Positions 23,687 to 31,398 of a stretch of DNA of 64,000 nt are shown here, piece after piece; within the stretch, counting starts at the first letter, position 1; every line of letters starts with the position of its first letter. Both the position numbers and the translations under genes were made by a program. Source of the stretch: Corynebacterium sp. CNJ-954 (lineage in GTDB: Bacteria; Actinomycetota; Actinomycetes; Mycobacteriales; Mycobacteriaceae); NCBI RefSeq assembly GCF_001942345.1, contig NZ_MKKI01000011.1, forward strand, positions 124,001-188,000. The letters are read 5' to 3'. The notes beneath the pieces were generated by a model. That model saw only the letters and a list, made by a program, of their open reading frames with translations, had not been told where the DNA came from and made no database searches.

Positions 23687-24235
23687 TCAGTGGGTGCCGA
23701 TGAGAACGAGAGTGAGAAGCGGGATGATCCGCTGTGCAGGTATCCTCCAGTGCCCGCGTCGGGTGTTTTCGAGCCATCCCGCGCCCGACAGCGCATGGAG
23801 ATGGTGGTAGATCTGGCCCGTTGTACCGAAGCGCTCATCGGCACCGAGCTGGGCTGCAGTCGTCTTCCCCTCGTAAATCGCCTGAAGCAGCGAGAGTCGG
23901 ACGGGGTGACCGACAGCAGAGAGAATCTCAGCGGCTCCCGAGAAATCGGTGTCCTCGAGGTCAGCGGCCGCCAGTCCCATCTGCCAGGACACCGGCGAGT
24001 CGCTGCCTGGTGGTGTCACATGGCCGGTGTAGGTCACTCCGCCGGACTGCCCCATCTGGTCGACGAGCCCGTTGAGCGCCCAGAACGTGTCGTTGTCATC
24101 GGGCCCCGCGGCATCAGACTGTGGTGCTGCAGCCTCACCAGGATCCGGCTTGTTGCCGGCACACGCGCGTTCCAGATCCCGGACCCGGCTTTCGAGTTGG
24201 GAAACCCTGTCATTCAAGGAGTCACGATCGGCCAT
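23687..24235 (-). CDS. ArsR-like winged-helix transcriptional regulator
   Basis: A 182-residue putative repressor. The N-terminus is a short coiled coil (DSLNDRVSQLESRVRDLERA). The C-terminal half is a winged helix-turn-helix: AAEILSAVGHPVRLSLLQAI, then TTGQIYHHLHALSGAGWLE, closest to the ArsR/HTH_5 type. No metal-binding cysteine pair is visible. It lies 36 bp upstream of the broken serine hydrolase on the same strand, so it probably controls it. No Shine-Dalgarno is seen; a TATCCT -10 box 7 nt before the ATG suggests a leaderless mRNA. A 16-bp palindrome just upstream is a likely self-regulatory operator. Confidence 0.85.
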   Translation of the reverse strand: MADRDSLNDRVSQLESRVRDLERACAGNKPDPGEAAAPQSDAAGPDDNDTFWALNGLVDQMGQSGGVTYTGHVTPPGSDSPVSWQMGLAAADLEDTDFSGAAEILSAVGHPVRLSLLQAIYEGKTTAAQLGADERFGTTGQIYHHLHALSGAGWLENTRRGHWRIPAQRIIPLLTLVLIGTH

Positions 24236-24253
24236 GGTCGAGAGGATAGCACA

Positions 24254-24269
24254 TTTACGTAATTACGTA
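24254..24269. promoter_or_regulatory. Palindromic operator upstream of the ArsR-like gene
   Basis: The sequence TTACGTAATTACGTAA is a perfect 16-bp palindrome composed of two copies of the 8-bp palindrome TTACGTAA. It lies 18 bp before the regulator's ATG, just upstream of its TATCCT -10 box, inside the presumed promoter spacer. It is strikingly AT-rich for this genome. Autorepression is inferred. Confidence 0.6.
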
Positions 24270-24292
24270 ATAGCGAAATATTGTTCTCGGCG

Positions 24293-25126
24293 TCAGCGCA
24301 TTGTCTGGCACACCGGACAGAAATGCGAGGACCGGTTCATCCACTGTTCCCGCACCAGCGGCGTCCCGCACCGGTGGCACGGCTCCCCCGTCCGTCCGTA
24401 GGCGTTCAGAGACCGGGAGAAGTACCCCGATGCGCCGTTGACGTTGACGTAGAGGTCGTCGAAAGACGTTCCGCCCGCCTCCAGAGCACGTGCCATCACC
24501 TGGCGTGCCGCATCGAGCACCCGCAGGACGTCCTGCTGGCGCATCGCGCTTGCCCGCTTGCGAGGGTGCACCCCGGCAGCCCACAGCGCCTCATCCGCGT
24601 AGATGTTGCCGATACCGGAGACCACAGTCTGGTCGAGCAGCACCCGTTTGATCTCGGACCGACGACGACGTACCGACCTGGCGGCCCCGACCGGATCAAA
24701 CGCCGGGTCCATCGGGTCACGCGCGATATGCGGTACCGGGTCGGCCGTAGTCAGTTCCCAGCGTCCGAAGGTCCGCTGATCCACGAACGTCAGCTCCAGT
24801 GGCTCCCCCGGCGCTGTCGTCAGCCGGGACCGGATCCGGACGTGCGGCGACACGACCTGTCCCGGTTTCCCGAGCAGCATCTGGCCGGACATGCCCAGGT
24901 GCACCAGTAGGTTGCCTCGTTCTGCAAGGTCCAACCACAGGTACTTCCCGCGTCGGCGTACATCGCCCACACGGGCCCCACGCAGCCCCGCGACGACCGC
25001 CGCCGCCCCGCCGTCCTGCCCGCGGACCGCACGCGGATGGAGGACCTCGGTGTGCTCGAACTCGGCTCCGAGGATGTGCTCAGCCAGACCTCGTCGGACG
25101 ACCTCGACCTCAGGGAGTTCGGGCAT
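24293..25126 (-). CDS. mutM: Formamidopyrimidine-DNA glycosylase
   Basis: A 277-residue base-excision repair enzyme removing 8-oxoguanine and formamidopyrimidines. It starts MPELPEVE, giving the catalytic Pro2 and Glu3 after methionine removal. It has the conserved GKYLWLDL and VSGIGNIYADEALW segments, and a C-terminal zinc finger C-x2-C ... CPVC (CHRCGTPL to FCPVCQ). It lies 3 bp downstream of rnc, as in mycobacteria (rnc-fpg). Start ATG at 25126. Confidence 0.97.
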   Translation of the reverse strand: MPELPEVEVVRRGLAEHILGAEFEHTEVLHPRAVRGQDGGAAAVVAGLRGARVGDVRRRGKYLWLDLAERGNLLVHLGMSGQMLLGKPGQVVSPHVRIRSRLTTAPGEPLELTFVDQRTFGRWELTTADPVPHIARDPMDPAFDPVGAARSVRRRRSEIKRVLLDQTVVSGIGNIYADEALWAAGVHPRKRASAMRQQDVLRVLDAARQVMARALEAGGTSFDDLYVNVNGASGYFSRSLNAYGRTGEPCHRCGTPLVREQWMNRSSHFCPVCQTMR

Positions 25127-25129
25127 GCG

Positions 25130-25861
25130 TCAGCTCAGGGCCTTGTAGGCTTCACGGGCGGCGTTGTGTTCCGCTTCCTTCTTTGTGTGGCCGCTCCCCT
25201 GCCCTCGCACGGTGTCGCCGATGGTGACGGTGGCATGGAATGTCTGGTCGTGAGCCGGCCCCTCCGCGGCAGAGGCGTATGCCGGGTCGCCGGAGATGCG
25301 GAGATCGCTGAGCTTCTCCAGCAGTACGGTTTTCCAGTCCATCGTCAGACCGGTGGACGGTGCCGTGGTGATGCGGTCCTCGAAGATCCGCAGGACGGCC
25401 TGGCGAGCCGTCTCAAATCCGTGGACGAGGTAGATCGCCCCGAGCATGGCCTCCACCGAATCGGCGAGGATCGAGTGCTTGTCGCTGCCACCGGTGAGCA
25501 TCTCGCCGCGACCCAGCAGGATGTTGTCACCCATGCCGAGCTCGCGGGCGACGTCCGCGAGGGCGTACATGTTGACCACGCCGGCGCGCATCTTGGAGAT
25601 GTCCGCCTCCGAGCGTTCCGGGAACTGCACGTAGAGCTGTTCGGCCACACTCAGCCCCAGAACGGCATCGCCGAGGAACTCCAGACGCTCGTTGTTGGGC
25701 AGATTTCCGTTCTCGTTGGCGAAGGAACGGTGAGAGAGAGCCAGCCGGAGCATGTCGTCCGGCAGGTCCACGCCCCACGCCTCAAGCAGTGGGGCGTGGT
25801 CGGTCTTCGAGTAAGCGGCCTCGAGTGCGGCCTCACCGGTGAGACGGCGTTTGCGTGCCAT
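25130..25861 (-). CDS. rnc: Ribonuclease III
   Basis: A 243-residue double-strand RNA endonuclease for rRNA and mRNA processing. The signature is NERLEFLGDAVLGLSVAEQL; the second acidic cluster is ILADSVEAMLGAIYL. A C-terminal dsRNA-binding domain runs from MDWKTVLLEKLSDL to KKEAEHNAAREAYKAL. The ATG overlaps the last base of the upstream DUF177 gene, so the two are translationally coupled. mutM follows 3 bp later. Confidence 0.97.
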   Translation of the reverse strand: MARKRRLTGEAALEAAYSKTDHAPLLEAWGVDLPDDMLRLALSHRSFANENGNLPNNERLEFLGDAVLGLSVAEQLYVQFPERSEADISKMRAGVVNMYALADVARELGMGDNILLGRGEMLTGGSDKHSILADSVEAMLGAIYLVHGFETARQAVLRIFEDRITTAPSTGLTMDWKTVLLEKLSDLRISGDPAYASAAEGPAHDQTFHATVTIGDTVRGQGSGHTKKEAEHNAAREAYKALS

Positions 25862-26427
25862 CAGGCATCCTCGTCCGAGTCAGACGGAGCATCCTGCCCC
25901 GCACCGGGGAATTTGTCGGCGAGGGCCGCCCACCGCGGGTCCACGATCTCCTCTTCCCCCGAGACACCGTCAGGTGCCGGGGTCGCGTCGGAACAGGACT
26001 GCCCGTAGTCCTCGCACACCGGATTGAACGGCAGGTTCAACCCTGCCTCGTCCACGAGCAGCTGGGTGATGTCCACCCGGTCGTCCTGCACCATGTGGGG
26101 CTCGTCGCCCTCGTCCGCGTCATCACCGGAGATGAAGTCGGGTGTCGTCCCGAAGACGTCACTGACATGGAGCGAAACCTCCTGGCTGATCTCGCTGAGA
26201 CACCGCGAACACTGGCCGCTGACCTGGGCATATGCCGTTGCGTCCACCAGCAGCGACTCCCCCAGGTTCGTGATGTCGGCCACGACCTCGACCGGTGCCC
26301 CCTCAGCGACGCCGAGCATTTCACCGCCCAGGCGGACGGGAGCTGCCCCGGAAGTCGTCACATGGTGCGGCGCACCCACGGACACGAGCGGCTCTCGGAC
26401 ATCAAGGAGAAAAGGATCGTTACTCAC
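25861..26427 (-). CDS. YceD/DUF177 family protein
   Basis: A 188-residue protein of the DUF177 family, whose members pair with 50S ribosome biogenesis genes and usually sit by rpmF or rnc. It has the family's paired cysteines: QCSRCLSEI in the middle and CEDYGQSC near the C-terminus, plausible metal ligands. The C-terminal tail is acidic. It overlaps rnc by one base (TGATG). Family role in 23S rRNA metabolism is known from plants and bacteria; function here is inferred. Confidence 0.88.
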   Translation of the reverse strand: MSNDPFLLDVREPLVSVGAPHHVTTSGAAPVRLGGEMLGVAEGAPVEVVADITNLGESLLVDATAYAQVSGQCSRCLSEISQEVSLHVSDVFGTTPDFISGDDADEGDEPHMVQDDRVDITQLLVDEAGLNLPFNPVCEDYGQSCSDATPAPDGVSGEEEIVDPRWAALADKFPGAGQDAPSDSDEDA

Positions 26428-26464
26428 ACCATGTTTCTACCCTTGAGACCGGGGGTTGTGCGAA

Positions 26465-27247
26465 TCAGTCGCGGTAGCCGTCCCGGTACTCCTCGCGGTA
26501 CTCACCACGCGACTCCCGTCGCACAGCGTCCCGTCCCCCGTTGTCACTCTGGCGAACCCCCGACACACCGGCACCCTTGCGCAGGGCCGACCGGTCACGG
26601 GAAACAGTGCGCAGCGTCCCGGTGAGCGACTCCTCGAACTGGGCGAGCGTGGAGTCGACGTAGTGGTCGCACTCGCGCCGCAACCGGTCGGAGTCGGAAT
26701 GTGCCGACTCGACGATCCTGCGGGCTTCCTCTTCCGCGACACGCACAACCTCCGACTCGCCGACGAGCCGCTGCTGCTCGGCGATACCCTCGTTGACCGA
26801 CCGGTCGTAGGACTCGTTACCTGCCGTGACAAGGCGTTCGGCCTCCGCCTCGGCGCGTGAGGTCGTCTGCTCGTACTCGGCGCGGGCGTCAGACACCAGG
26901 CGGTCCGCCTCGGATTCAGCACGTGCCACCGTGGAGTGGGCACGTTCCTCAGCGTCATTGACCATGTCCTCGGCCTGACGACGTGCGTCTTCAAGGATAC
27001 GGTCCCGCTGTGCCTCAGCGTCGCGGACGAGTGTGTCCGCCTCGTCCTCTGCGTTGGCGATGATGCCGTCACGGTGGTCGAGGACATCCTGGGCGTCGTC
27101 CATCTCGACCGGGATAGCGGTGCGGACCTCGTCCAGCAGGTCCTGGACCTCGCGGCGCGGGACCATGCAGTTGGACGTCATGGGAACGCCGTACGCCTGG
27201 TCAACCATGTTCTGGAGATCATCGAGGCCCTGGAAAGTCTTGTACAT
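26465..27247 (-). CDS. sepIVA: SepIVA-like DivIVA-domain septation protein
   Basis: A 260-residue coiled-coil protein. The N-terminus (MYKTFQGLDDLQNMVDQA, then VPRREVQDLLDEV and AIPVEMDDAQDVLDHRD) matches the mycobacterial septation factor SepIVA, which also sits beside DUF177 and rnc. Residues 60-210 are a long Ala/Glu/Arg coiled coil with repeated EAEADRLV-type heptads. The tail is basic with repeated EYREEYRDGYRD. I chose the ATG at 27247, preceded by GGGA, over one four codons upstream. Likely role: septum and polar growth organisation. Confidence 0.8.
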   Translation of the reverse strand: MYKTFQGLDDLQNMVDQAYGVPMTSNCMVPRREVQDLLDEVRTAIPVEMDDAQDVLDHRDGIIANAEDEADTLVRDAEAQRDRILEDARRQAEDMVNDAEERAHSTVARAESEADRLVSDARAEYEQTTSRAEAEAERLVTAGNESYDRSVNEGIAEQQRLVGESEVVRVAEEEARRIVESAHSDSDRLRRECDHYVDSTLAQFEESLTGTLRTVSRDRSALRKGAGVSGVRQSDNGGRDAVRRESRGEYREEYRDGYRD

Positions 27248-27329
27248 GCGTCCCAGCATGCCAGAAATGTGGCGGACGGTACGGATGTGACACGCAGAGC
27301 CGGGACGAGACCCGTCGGCGCAGCTTCCG

Positions 27330-27818
27330 TCAGTTGCCGTACTTGGTCGCCACCGCAGTGGCGACGTTCTCCGGCAACAGGCCGTTGACGTCACCGCCGT
27401 ACTTGGCAACTTCCTTGCAGATCGTCGAGGAAACGTAGCCGTACTCTGGATTCGTCAGCAGGAAGAAGGTCTCCACCCCGGAGAGACGCTGGTTCATCTG
27501 CGCCATCGGCAACTCATACTCGTAGTCGAGCGAGCTTCGTAGTCCCTTGACCATGGCCGGAATACTGTTGTCGGCGAGATAGTCCACCAGGAGCCGGTCC
27601 CAGGTATCCACCGTTATTCTCTCGGCCTCCGGCGCACCGCTGGCGTCGAGCGCTTCGCGGATCAGTATCATCCTCTCTTCTGCGGTGAACAGACCGGACT
27701 TATTCGGATTGTAGGTGACCAGGACAGTCACCTCGTCAAAGTTCCGCGCAGCACGCGTGAAGATGTCGAGGTGACCATTGGTGACGGGGTCGAATGACCC
27801 GGGGCAGCAGACTCGCAT
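27330..27818 (-). CDS. coaD: Phosphopantetheine adenylyltransferase
   Basis: A 162-residue enzyme of normal length making dephospho-CoA from ATP and 4'-phosphopantetheine. The nucleotidyltransferase motif is GSFDPVTNGHLD. KGLRSSLDYEYELPMAQMN binds substrate, and YVSSTICKEVAKYGGDV is the C-terminal ATP-binding motif, with the lysine typical of actinobacteria. The frame is open upstream, but the ATG at 27818 gives the standard N-terminus MRVCCPGSFDP. Confidence 0.97.
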   Translation of the reverse strand: MRVCCPGSFDPVTNGHLDIFTRAARNFDEVTVLVTYNPNKSGLFTAEERMILIREALDASGAPEAERITVDTWDRLLVDYLADNSIPAMVKGLRSSLDYEYELPMAQMNQRLSGVETFFLLTNPEYGYVSSTICKEVAKYGGDVNGLLPENVATAVATKYGN

Positions 27819-27905
27819 GGGGTTGATCCTACCTTCCGGGCTCTCCCTCAGTATCCCGCAAGTGTGCCGGAACTGTGCTGACGGACACCGGTAAGGTGGC
27901 GGGTC

Positions 27906-28289
27906 ATGCTTTCTACGATTTTCGACGCCCTCACCGGATTGATCACAAGTAGCCTGGGAGATCTCGCCGGACGGTCCGCGCATATTCGGCTGCGGTGGAG
28001 AGCCGGTGGCCGTGGCACCGGTGACGTGGCTTCCATCGCCGAGTCTCTGGTCCGTAATCCTGCCGACGTGTGGCCGGGTCGGGTCGCCCGAGCCGAGGTA
28101 ACCGACGTCGACGACGGCGTCCGGGTCACGTGGCGTCGTATCCGCAGGAATGGCCCGTCATGGGACAACTACGTCCGCGATACGACCAGGGCGCTCACGA
28201 ACCGGTACCCGGGGCTCGACGTCGACATCGACAGAATCCGTCGGCCGTCGGTGATCGGACATGAACGCGAGCGTCCGTCCGGTGGCTGA
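27906..28289 (+). CDS. Hypothetical protein between coaD and rsmD
   Basis: A 127-residue reading frame on the plus strand, divergent from coaD and convergent with rsmD. The ATG at 27906 has AAGGTGG upstream. The protein begins with a short hydrophobic segment (MLSTIFDALTGLITSSLG) and then has a compact region with RVARAEVTDVDDGVRVTWRR and NYVRDTTRALTNRYPGLDV. I do not recognise it. It fills an otherwise empty gap and has normal codon bias, so it is probably real. Confidence 0.5.
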   Translation: MLSTIFDALTGLITSSLGDLAGRSAHIRLRWRAGGRGTGDVASIAESLVRNPADVWPGRVARAEVTDVDDGVRVTWRRIRRNGPSWDNYVRDTTRALTNRYPGLDVDIDRIRRPSVIGHERERPSGG

Positions 28290-28319
28290 GCGCCCCGCCC
28301 CTCCCGTACCCGGGTGTGT

Positions 28320-28889
28320 CTAGGCGGTCCCCCGCCAGATGGCCATGTCCATGCGGGCGATCCCGTAGGTACGCTTCTTGAGTTTCTGGTTGGTCTTCTC
28401 GAAACCGTCCGGCCACGTGACCTCGGCGGAATCGACGTGACGCTCGACGACGACGACAGCATCCTTCATCAAGGTCGGCACCAGCGCGACGACCATCTCA
28501 TCGACCGCCTCGTCGGCGAGTTCGTACGGAGGATCTGCCAGCACCATGGTGAAACGGTTGTGTGGGGCGGTCGTGAGGAAGCTGGAAGCCTTCGATTCAA
28601 CGACGTGCACGTTGGGATGACCGACCACGGCGGCATTGGACCGGATCGTCTCGCACGCCCGGTGGTTGTCGTCGACCAACGTCACCTCGGCGGCTCCCCG
28701 CGAACCTGCTTCGAGCCCGAGCGCGCCCGACCCCGCAAAGAGGTCCAGGACCACCTCTCCCTCGAACCCGAAACGAACCTGCAGAGAAGAGAAGAGGCCT
28801 TCCCTCGCGCGGTCGGCGGTCGGACGTGTGACGTCGGCAGGCACCCGGAGCTTCCGTCCACGGGCGGTGCCCGAGATAATACGTGTCAC
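28320..28889 (-). CDS. rsmD: 16S rRNA (guanine-966-N2)-methyltransferase
   Basis: A 189-residue SAM-dependent methyltransferase. It begins with TRIISGTARGRKLRVP, typical of RsmD. SAM motif I is VLDLFAGSGALGLEA and the catalytic motif is LADPPYEL. It follows the small biotinyl-domain gene by 6 bp and recG, as in other corynebacteria. Confidence 0.95.
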   Translation of the reverse strand: MTRIISGTARGRKLRVPADVTRPTADRAREGLFSSLQVRFGFEGEVVLDLFAGSGALGLEAGSRGAAEVTLVDDNHRACETIRSNAAVVGHPNVHVVESKASSFLTTAPHNRFTMVLADPPYELADEAVDEMVVALVPTLMKDAVVVVERHVDSAEVTWPDGFEKTNQKLKKRTYGIARMDMAIWRGTA

Positions 28890-28895
28890 CGGAGA

Positions 28896-29108
28896 TCAGT
28901 CCTCCCCGAGGCTCAGCAGCAGGTCGCCGCCGTCGACACGGGCAAAATCCTCAACCACGCCGCGGTGCACGACACCGGGGCCCGGTGCGTCTACGGCGCT
29001 CTCGAGTTTGGTGGCTTCGACAACGGCGAGCCGGTCGCCGGTGGCGACGGTCTGACCGTCGGCGACAGCGAATCTGACGATCCCGGCAAAGGGGGCGTGA
29101 ATGTCCAT
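28896..29108 (-). CDS. Small biotinyl/lipoyl-attachment domain protein
   Basis: A 70-residue single-domain protein. It starts MDIHAPFAGIVRFAVADGQT and has VVEATKLESAVDAPGPG where biotin carriers have E-A-M-K-M. The modifiable lysine is present, but the flanking methionines are replaced by Thr and Leu, so biotinylation is uncertain. It lies between recG and rsmD. It could be a carrier for an acyl-CoA or pyruvate carboxylase encoded elsewhere, or a non-modified relict. Start ATG at 29108. Confidence 0.75.
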   Translation of the reverse strand: MDIHAPFAGIVRFAVADGQTVATGDRLAVVEATKLESAVDAPGPGVVHRGVVEDFARVDGGDLLLSLGED

Positions 29109-29130
29109 GCCCCGGATTCTATCGTGCCGG

Positions 29131-31398
29131 TCAGCTCCGCTCGATGTACTCCTGGTCGCCTTCGGTGAAATCCGCGACCAGGGCCCTGGCCAGGGCCTCG
29201 TCATAGTCCACGAGGTCCTCCGCGTAGCGCCGGGCCTCAGCGACGATCTCACCGTCGGTGGCCAGGTTGAGCAGCCGGGCGCGTCGCACCCGTGCGCCCG
29301 ACTGGCTTTCACCGAGGACGTCTCCCTCGGTACGGGTCTGCAGGTCCAGTTCCGCCAGGGCGAAACCGTCAGTCGTCCCGGCGACAGCCTCCAGCCGTCG
29401 GTACGATGCCGCGGCCGTCGGCGTCGTCTCCTCCGCCTCCGGGTTGATCATGGTGGTCAGGAAGCACAACGAGGCATCCGATCCACGGCCGACCCGTCCC
29501 CGCAGCTGATGCAGCTGACTGACTCCGAAGTTCTCGGCGTCCATGACGACCATGACCGTTGCCTCGGGGATGTCCACCCCGACCTCGACGACGGTGGTCG
29601 ACACGAGAACGTCGATCCCTCCTCTGGCCAGGTCATCCATGACCTCGCTCTTCTCCGACATCTTTCCGTGGAGACGCCCGATCCTCAGCCCCTGCAAGGG
29701 GCCGGACTCCAGCCGGTCAGCGACATTGTCGACTCCACCGAAGCCCTCGATCTTCGGCACCACGATGAACACACGGTGCCCGCCCTCGACCTGCTCCCGG
29801 ATCACGGCGAACAGCCGGTCGACCCAGGCGGGTTTCCACATCGGGACGACGTGGGACTGCACCACACCGCGTCCGACCGGGGACGTGTCGAGCGTGCACA
29901 CCGACAGATCCCCGAACATCGTCATCGCCACCGTGCGGGGTATCGGCGTCGCGGTCATCACCAGCAGATGCGGAGTCCTGTCGACCGGCGACTCCTCGCG
30001 TAGTTTGTCACGTTGCCGCACGCCGAAGCGGTGCTGCTCGTCGACCACGACGATGCCCAGGTCGTAGAACTCCACGGCATCCTGGATCACCGCGTGGGTG
30101 CCGATGACGATGTCGGTGGTTCCGGAGACGATGTCGAGCAGTGTGTCACGTCTCTCGGACACCGACTGGGAGCCGGTGAGCAGGGACACCGTCACCCCGG
30201 TTCCCTGGAGCAGACCGGTGAGCGTCTTGTAGTGCTGTGCAGCCAACACCTCCGTGGGCGCCAGGAACGCACACTGGGCCCCGGAATCGACGACGCGCAG
30301 CATCGACAACAGCGCGACAATTGTCTTGCCCGACCCGACATCACCCTGTAGCAGCATGCTCATGGGAGTGTCGGTGCCCATCGCCTGCCCGATGGTGTCG
30401 AGCGCCGCCTGCTGTGCCTCAGTCAGTTCGTAGGGTAAGGCCCTGACCAGGGTCGAGTAACGTGATTCGTCTTCAATGTCGACCACCGCACGTCCCTGTC
30501 GGGCGGTGGTGTCTGCCCGCCGCAACGCCATGACGAGCTGCAGGGCAAGTGCCTCATTGAAGATCAGGCGGTTCCGGGCTTCCTGCGGCCCGTCTTCAGG
30601 CGGGCGGTGGATGTCATGGAGCGCGGTGGCGAAGTCCACGAGCGGGAGTCCGTCGACAGTCGGCCATGCGGGTGCACCGGTGACCTCCGTTGGAGCAGGC
30701 AGCATGTCCGACGGTCGTCCCATCGCCTCGAGGACATGTCCGGTGACAGCGAGGACCTCCGCCCCGGTGGTGCCGGTCCTGCGCGGATAGGTCGGCAGCC
30801 ACGGGACCGAGAGCAGCTCCTGCGCGGCACGCATTCCCCCGGCGACCTCGACGATGGTCTCCAGTGGACCGAAAGCACCGAAAGCCGCGTCATAGGCTTC
30901 ACCCTCAAGCTGTTGACCGTCCGGGCCGGGCCCGGGGTGCAGGGTGATGTAGCTCGGGTTACGCAACTGCCACTCGTCGCGGAACAGCTTGAGTTTGCCG
31001 GAGAGCATCAGTTTCGCGCCGACGGTGATGAACGGCTGGTGGCTCCGGGCAGCCCCGAACAGTGCGGAAGAGAAATCCTCCCCGTCGACCCTGAATCGAA
31101 ACGCGAGAATCTCCCGGGGCCCCTTCCTCGCCCGGTTGTCCTGCAGCTGGACCCACGTCACCTCACCGAGACAGGTGAGGAGCTCCCCCTCGATGAGGGC
31201 ATCGGTCCAGACCCCACCGTGGACCGCGTCGGTGTCGTCGCCGGTCATCGTCCCGGTGCCACTGGTGTGGACATATCCGGTCGGAAAGTTCATCAGCGCC
31301 TGTCCGAGCGTCGCCAGCCCGGGTTTGCCGGCGAGCTTGCGCGCCCGCTCCGGGGAGATGACCAGGCTCAACGGCCGCGGATCGTCCCACCCGAGCAT
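29131..31398 (-). CDS. recG: ATP-dependent DNA helicase RecG
   Basis: A 755-residue branched-DNA helicase that remodels stalled forks and Holliday junctions. The N-terminal wedge/OB domain is followed by helicase motifs: Walker A LLQGDVGSGKTIVAL, FLAPTEVLAAQH, DEQHRFGVRQRDKL, and VMTATPIPRT. Motif VI is HQLRGRVGRGSDASLCFL. It begins right after the stop of the DAK2-domain gene and shares its strand, so it is in one operon with thiL, ung and that gene. Confidence 0.96.
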   Translation of the reverse strand: MLGWDDPRPLSLVISPERARKLAGKPGLATLGQALMNFPTGYVHTSGTGTMTGDDTDAVHGGVWTDALIEGELLTCLGEVTWVQLQDNRARKGPREILAFRFRVDGEDFSSALFGAARSHQPFITVGAKLMLSGKLKLFRDEWQLRNPSYITLHPGPGPDGQQLEGEAYDAAFGAFGPLETIVEVAGGMRAAQELLSVPWLPTYPRRTGTTGAEVLAVTGHVLEAMGRPSDMLPAPTEVTGAPAWPTVDGLPLVDFATALHDIHRPPEDGPQEARNRLIFNEALALQLVMALRRADTTARQGRAVVDIEDESRYSTLVRALPYELTEAQQAALDTIGQAMGTDTPMSMLLQGDVGSGKTIVALLSMLRVVDSGAQCAFLAPTEVLAAQHYKTLTGLLQGTGVTVSLLTGSQSVSERRDTLLDIVSGTTDIVIGTHAVIQDAVEFYDLGIVVVDEQHRFGVRQRDKLREESPVDRTPHLLVMTATPIPRTVAMTMFGDLSVCTLDTSPVGRGVVQSHVVPMWKPAWVDRLFAVIREQVEGGHRVFIVVPKIEGFGGVDNVADRLESGPLQGLRIGRLHGKMSEKSEVMDDLARGGIDVLVSTTVVEVGVDIPEATVMVVMDAENFGVSQLHQLRGRVGRGSDASLCFLTTMINPEAEETTPTAAASYRRLEAVAGTTDGFALAELDLQTRTEGDVLGESQSGARVRRARLLNLATDGEIVAEARRYAEDLVDYDEALARALVADFTEGDQEYIERS

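Noticed and set aside
26437-27087. Alternative minus-strand frame overlapping sepIVA
   Set aside because: Its translation is Ser/Thr/Arg-rich low-complexity; the SepIVA frame has clear coiled-coil and family motifs.
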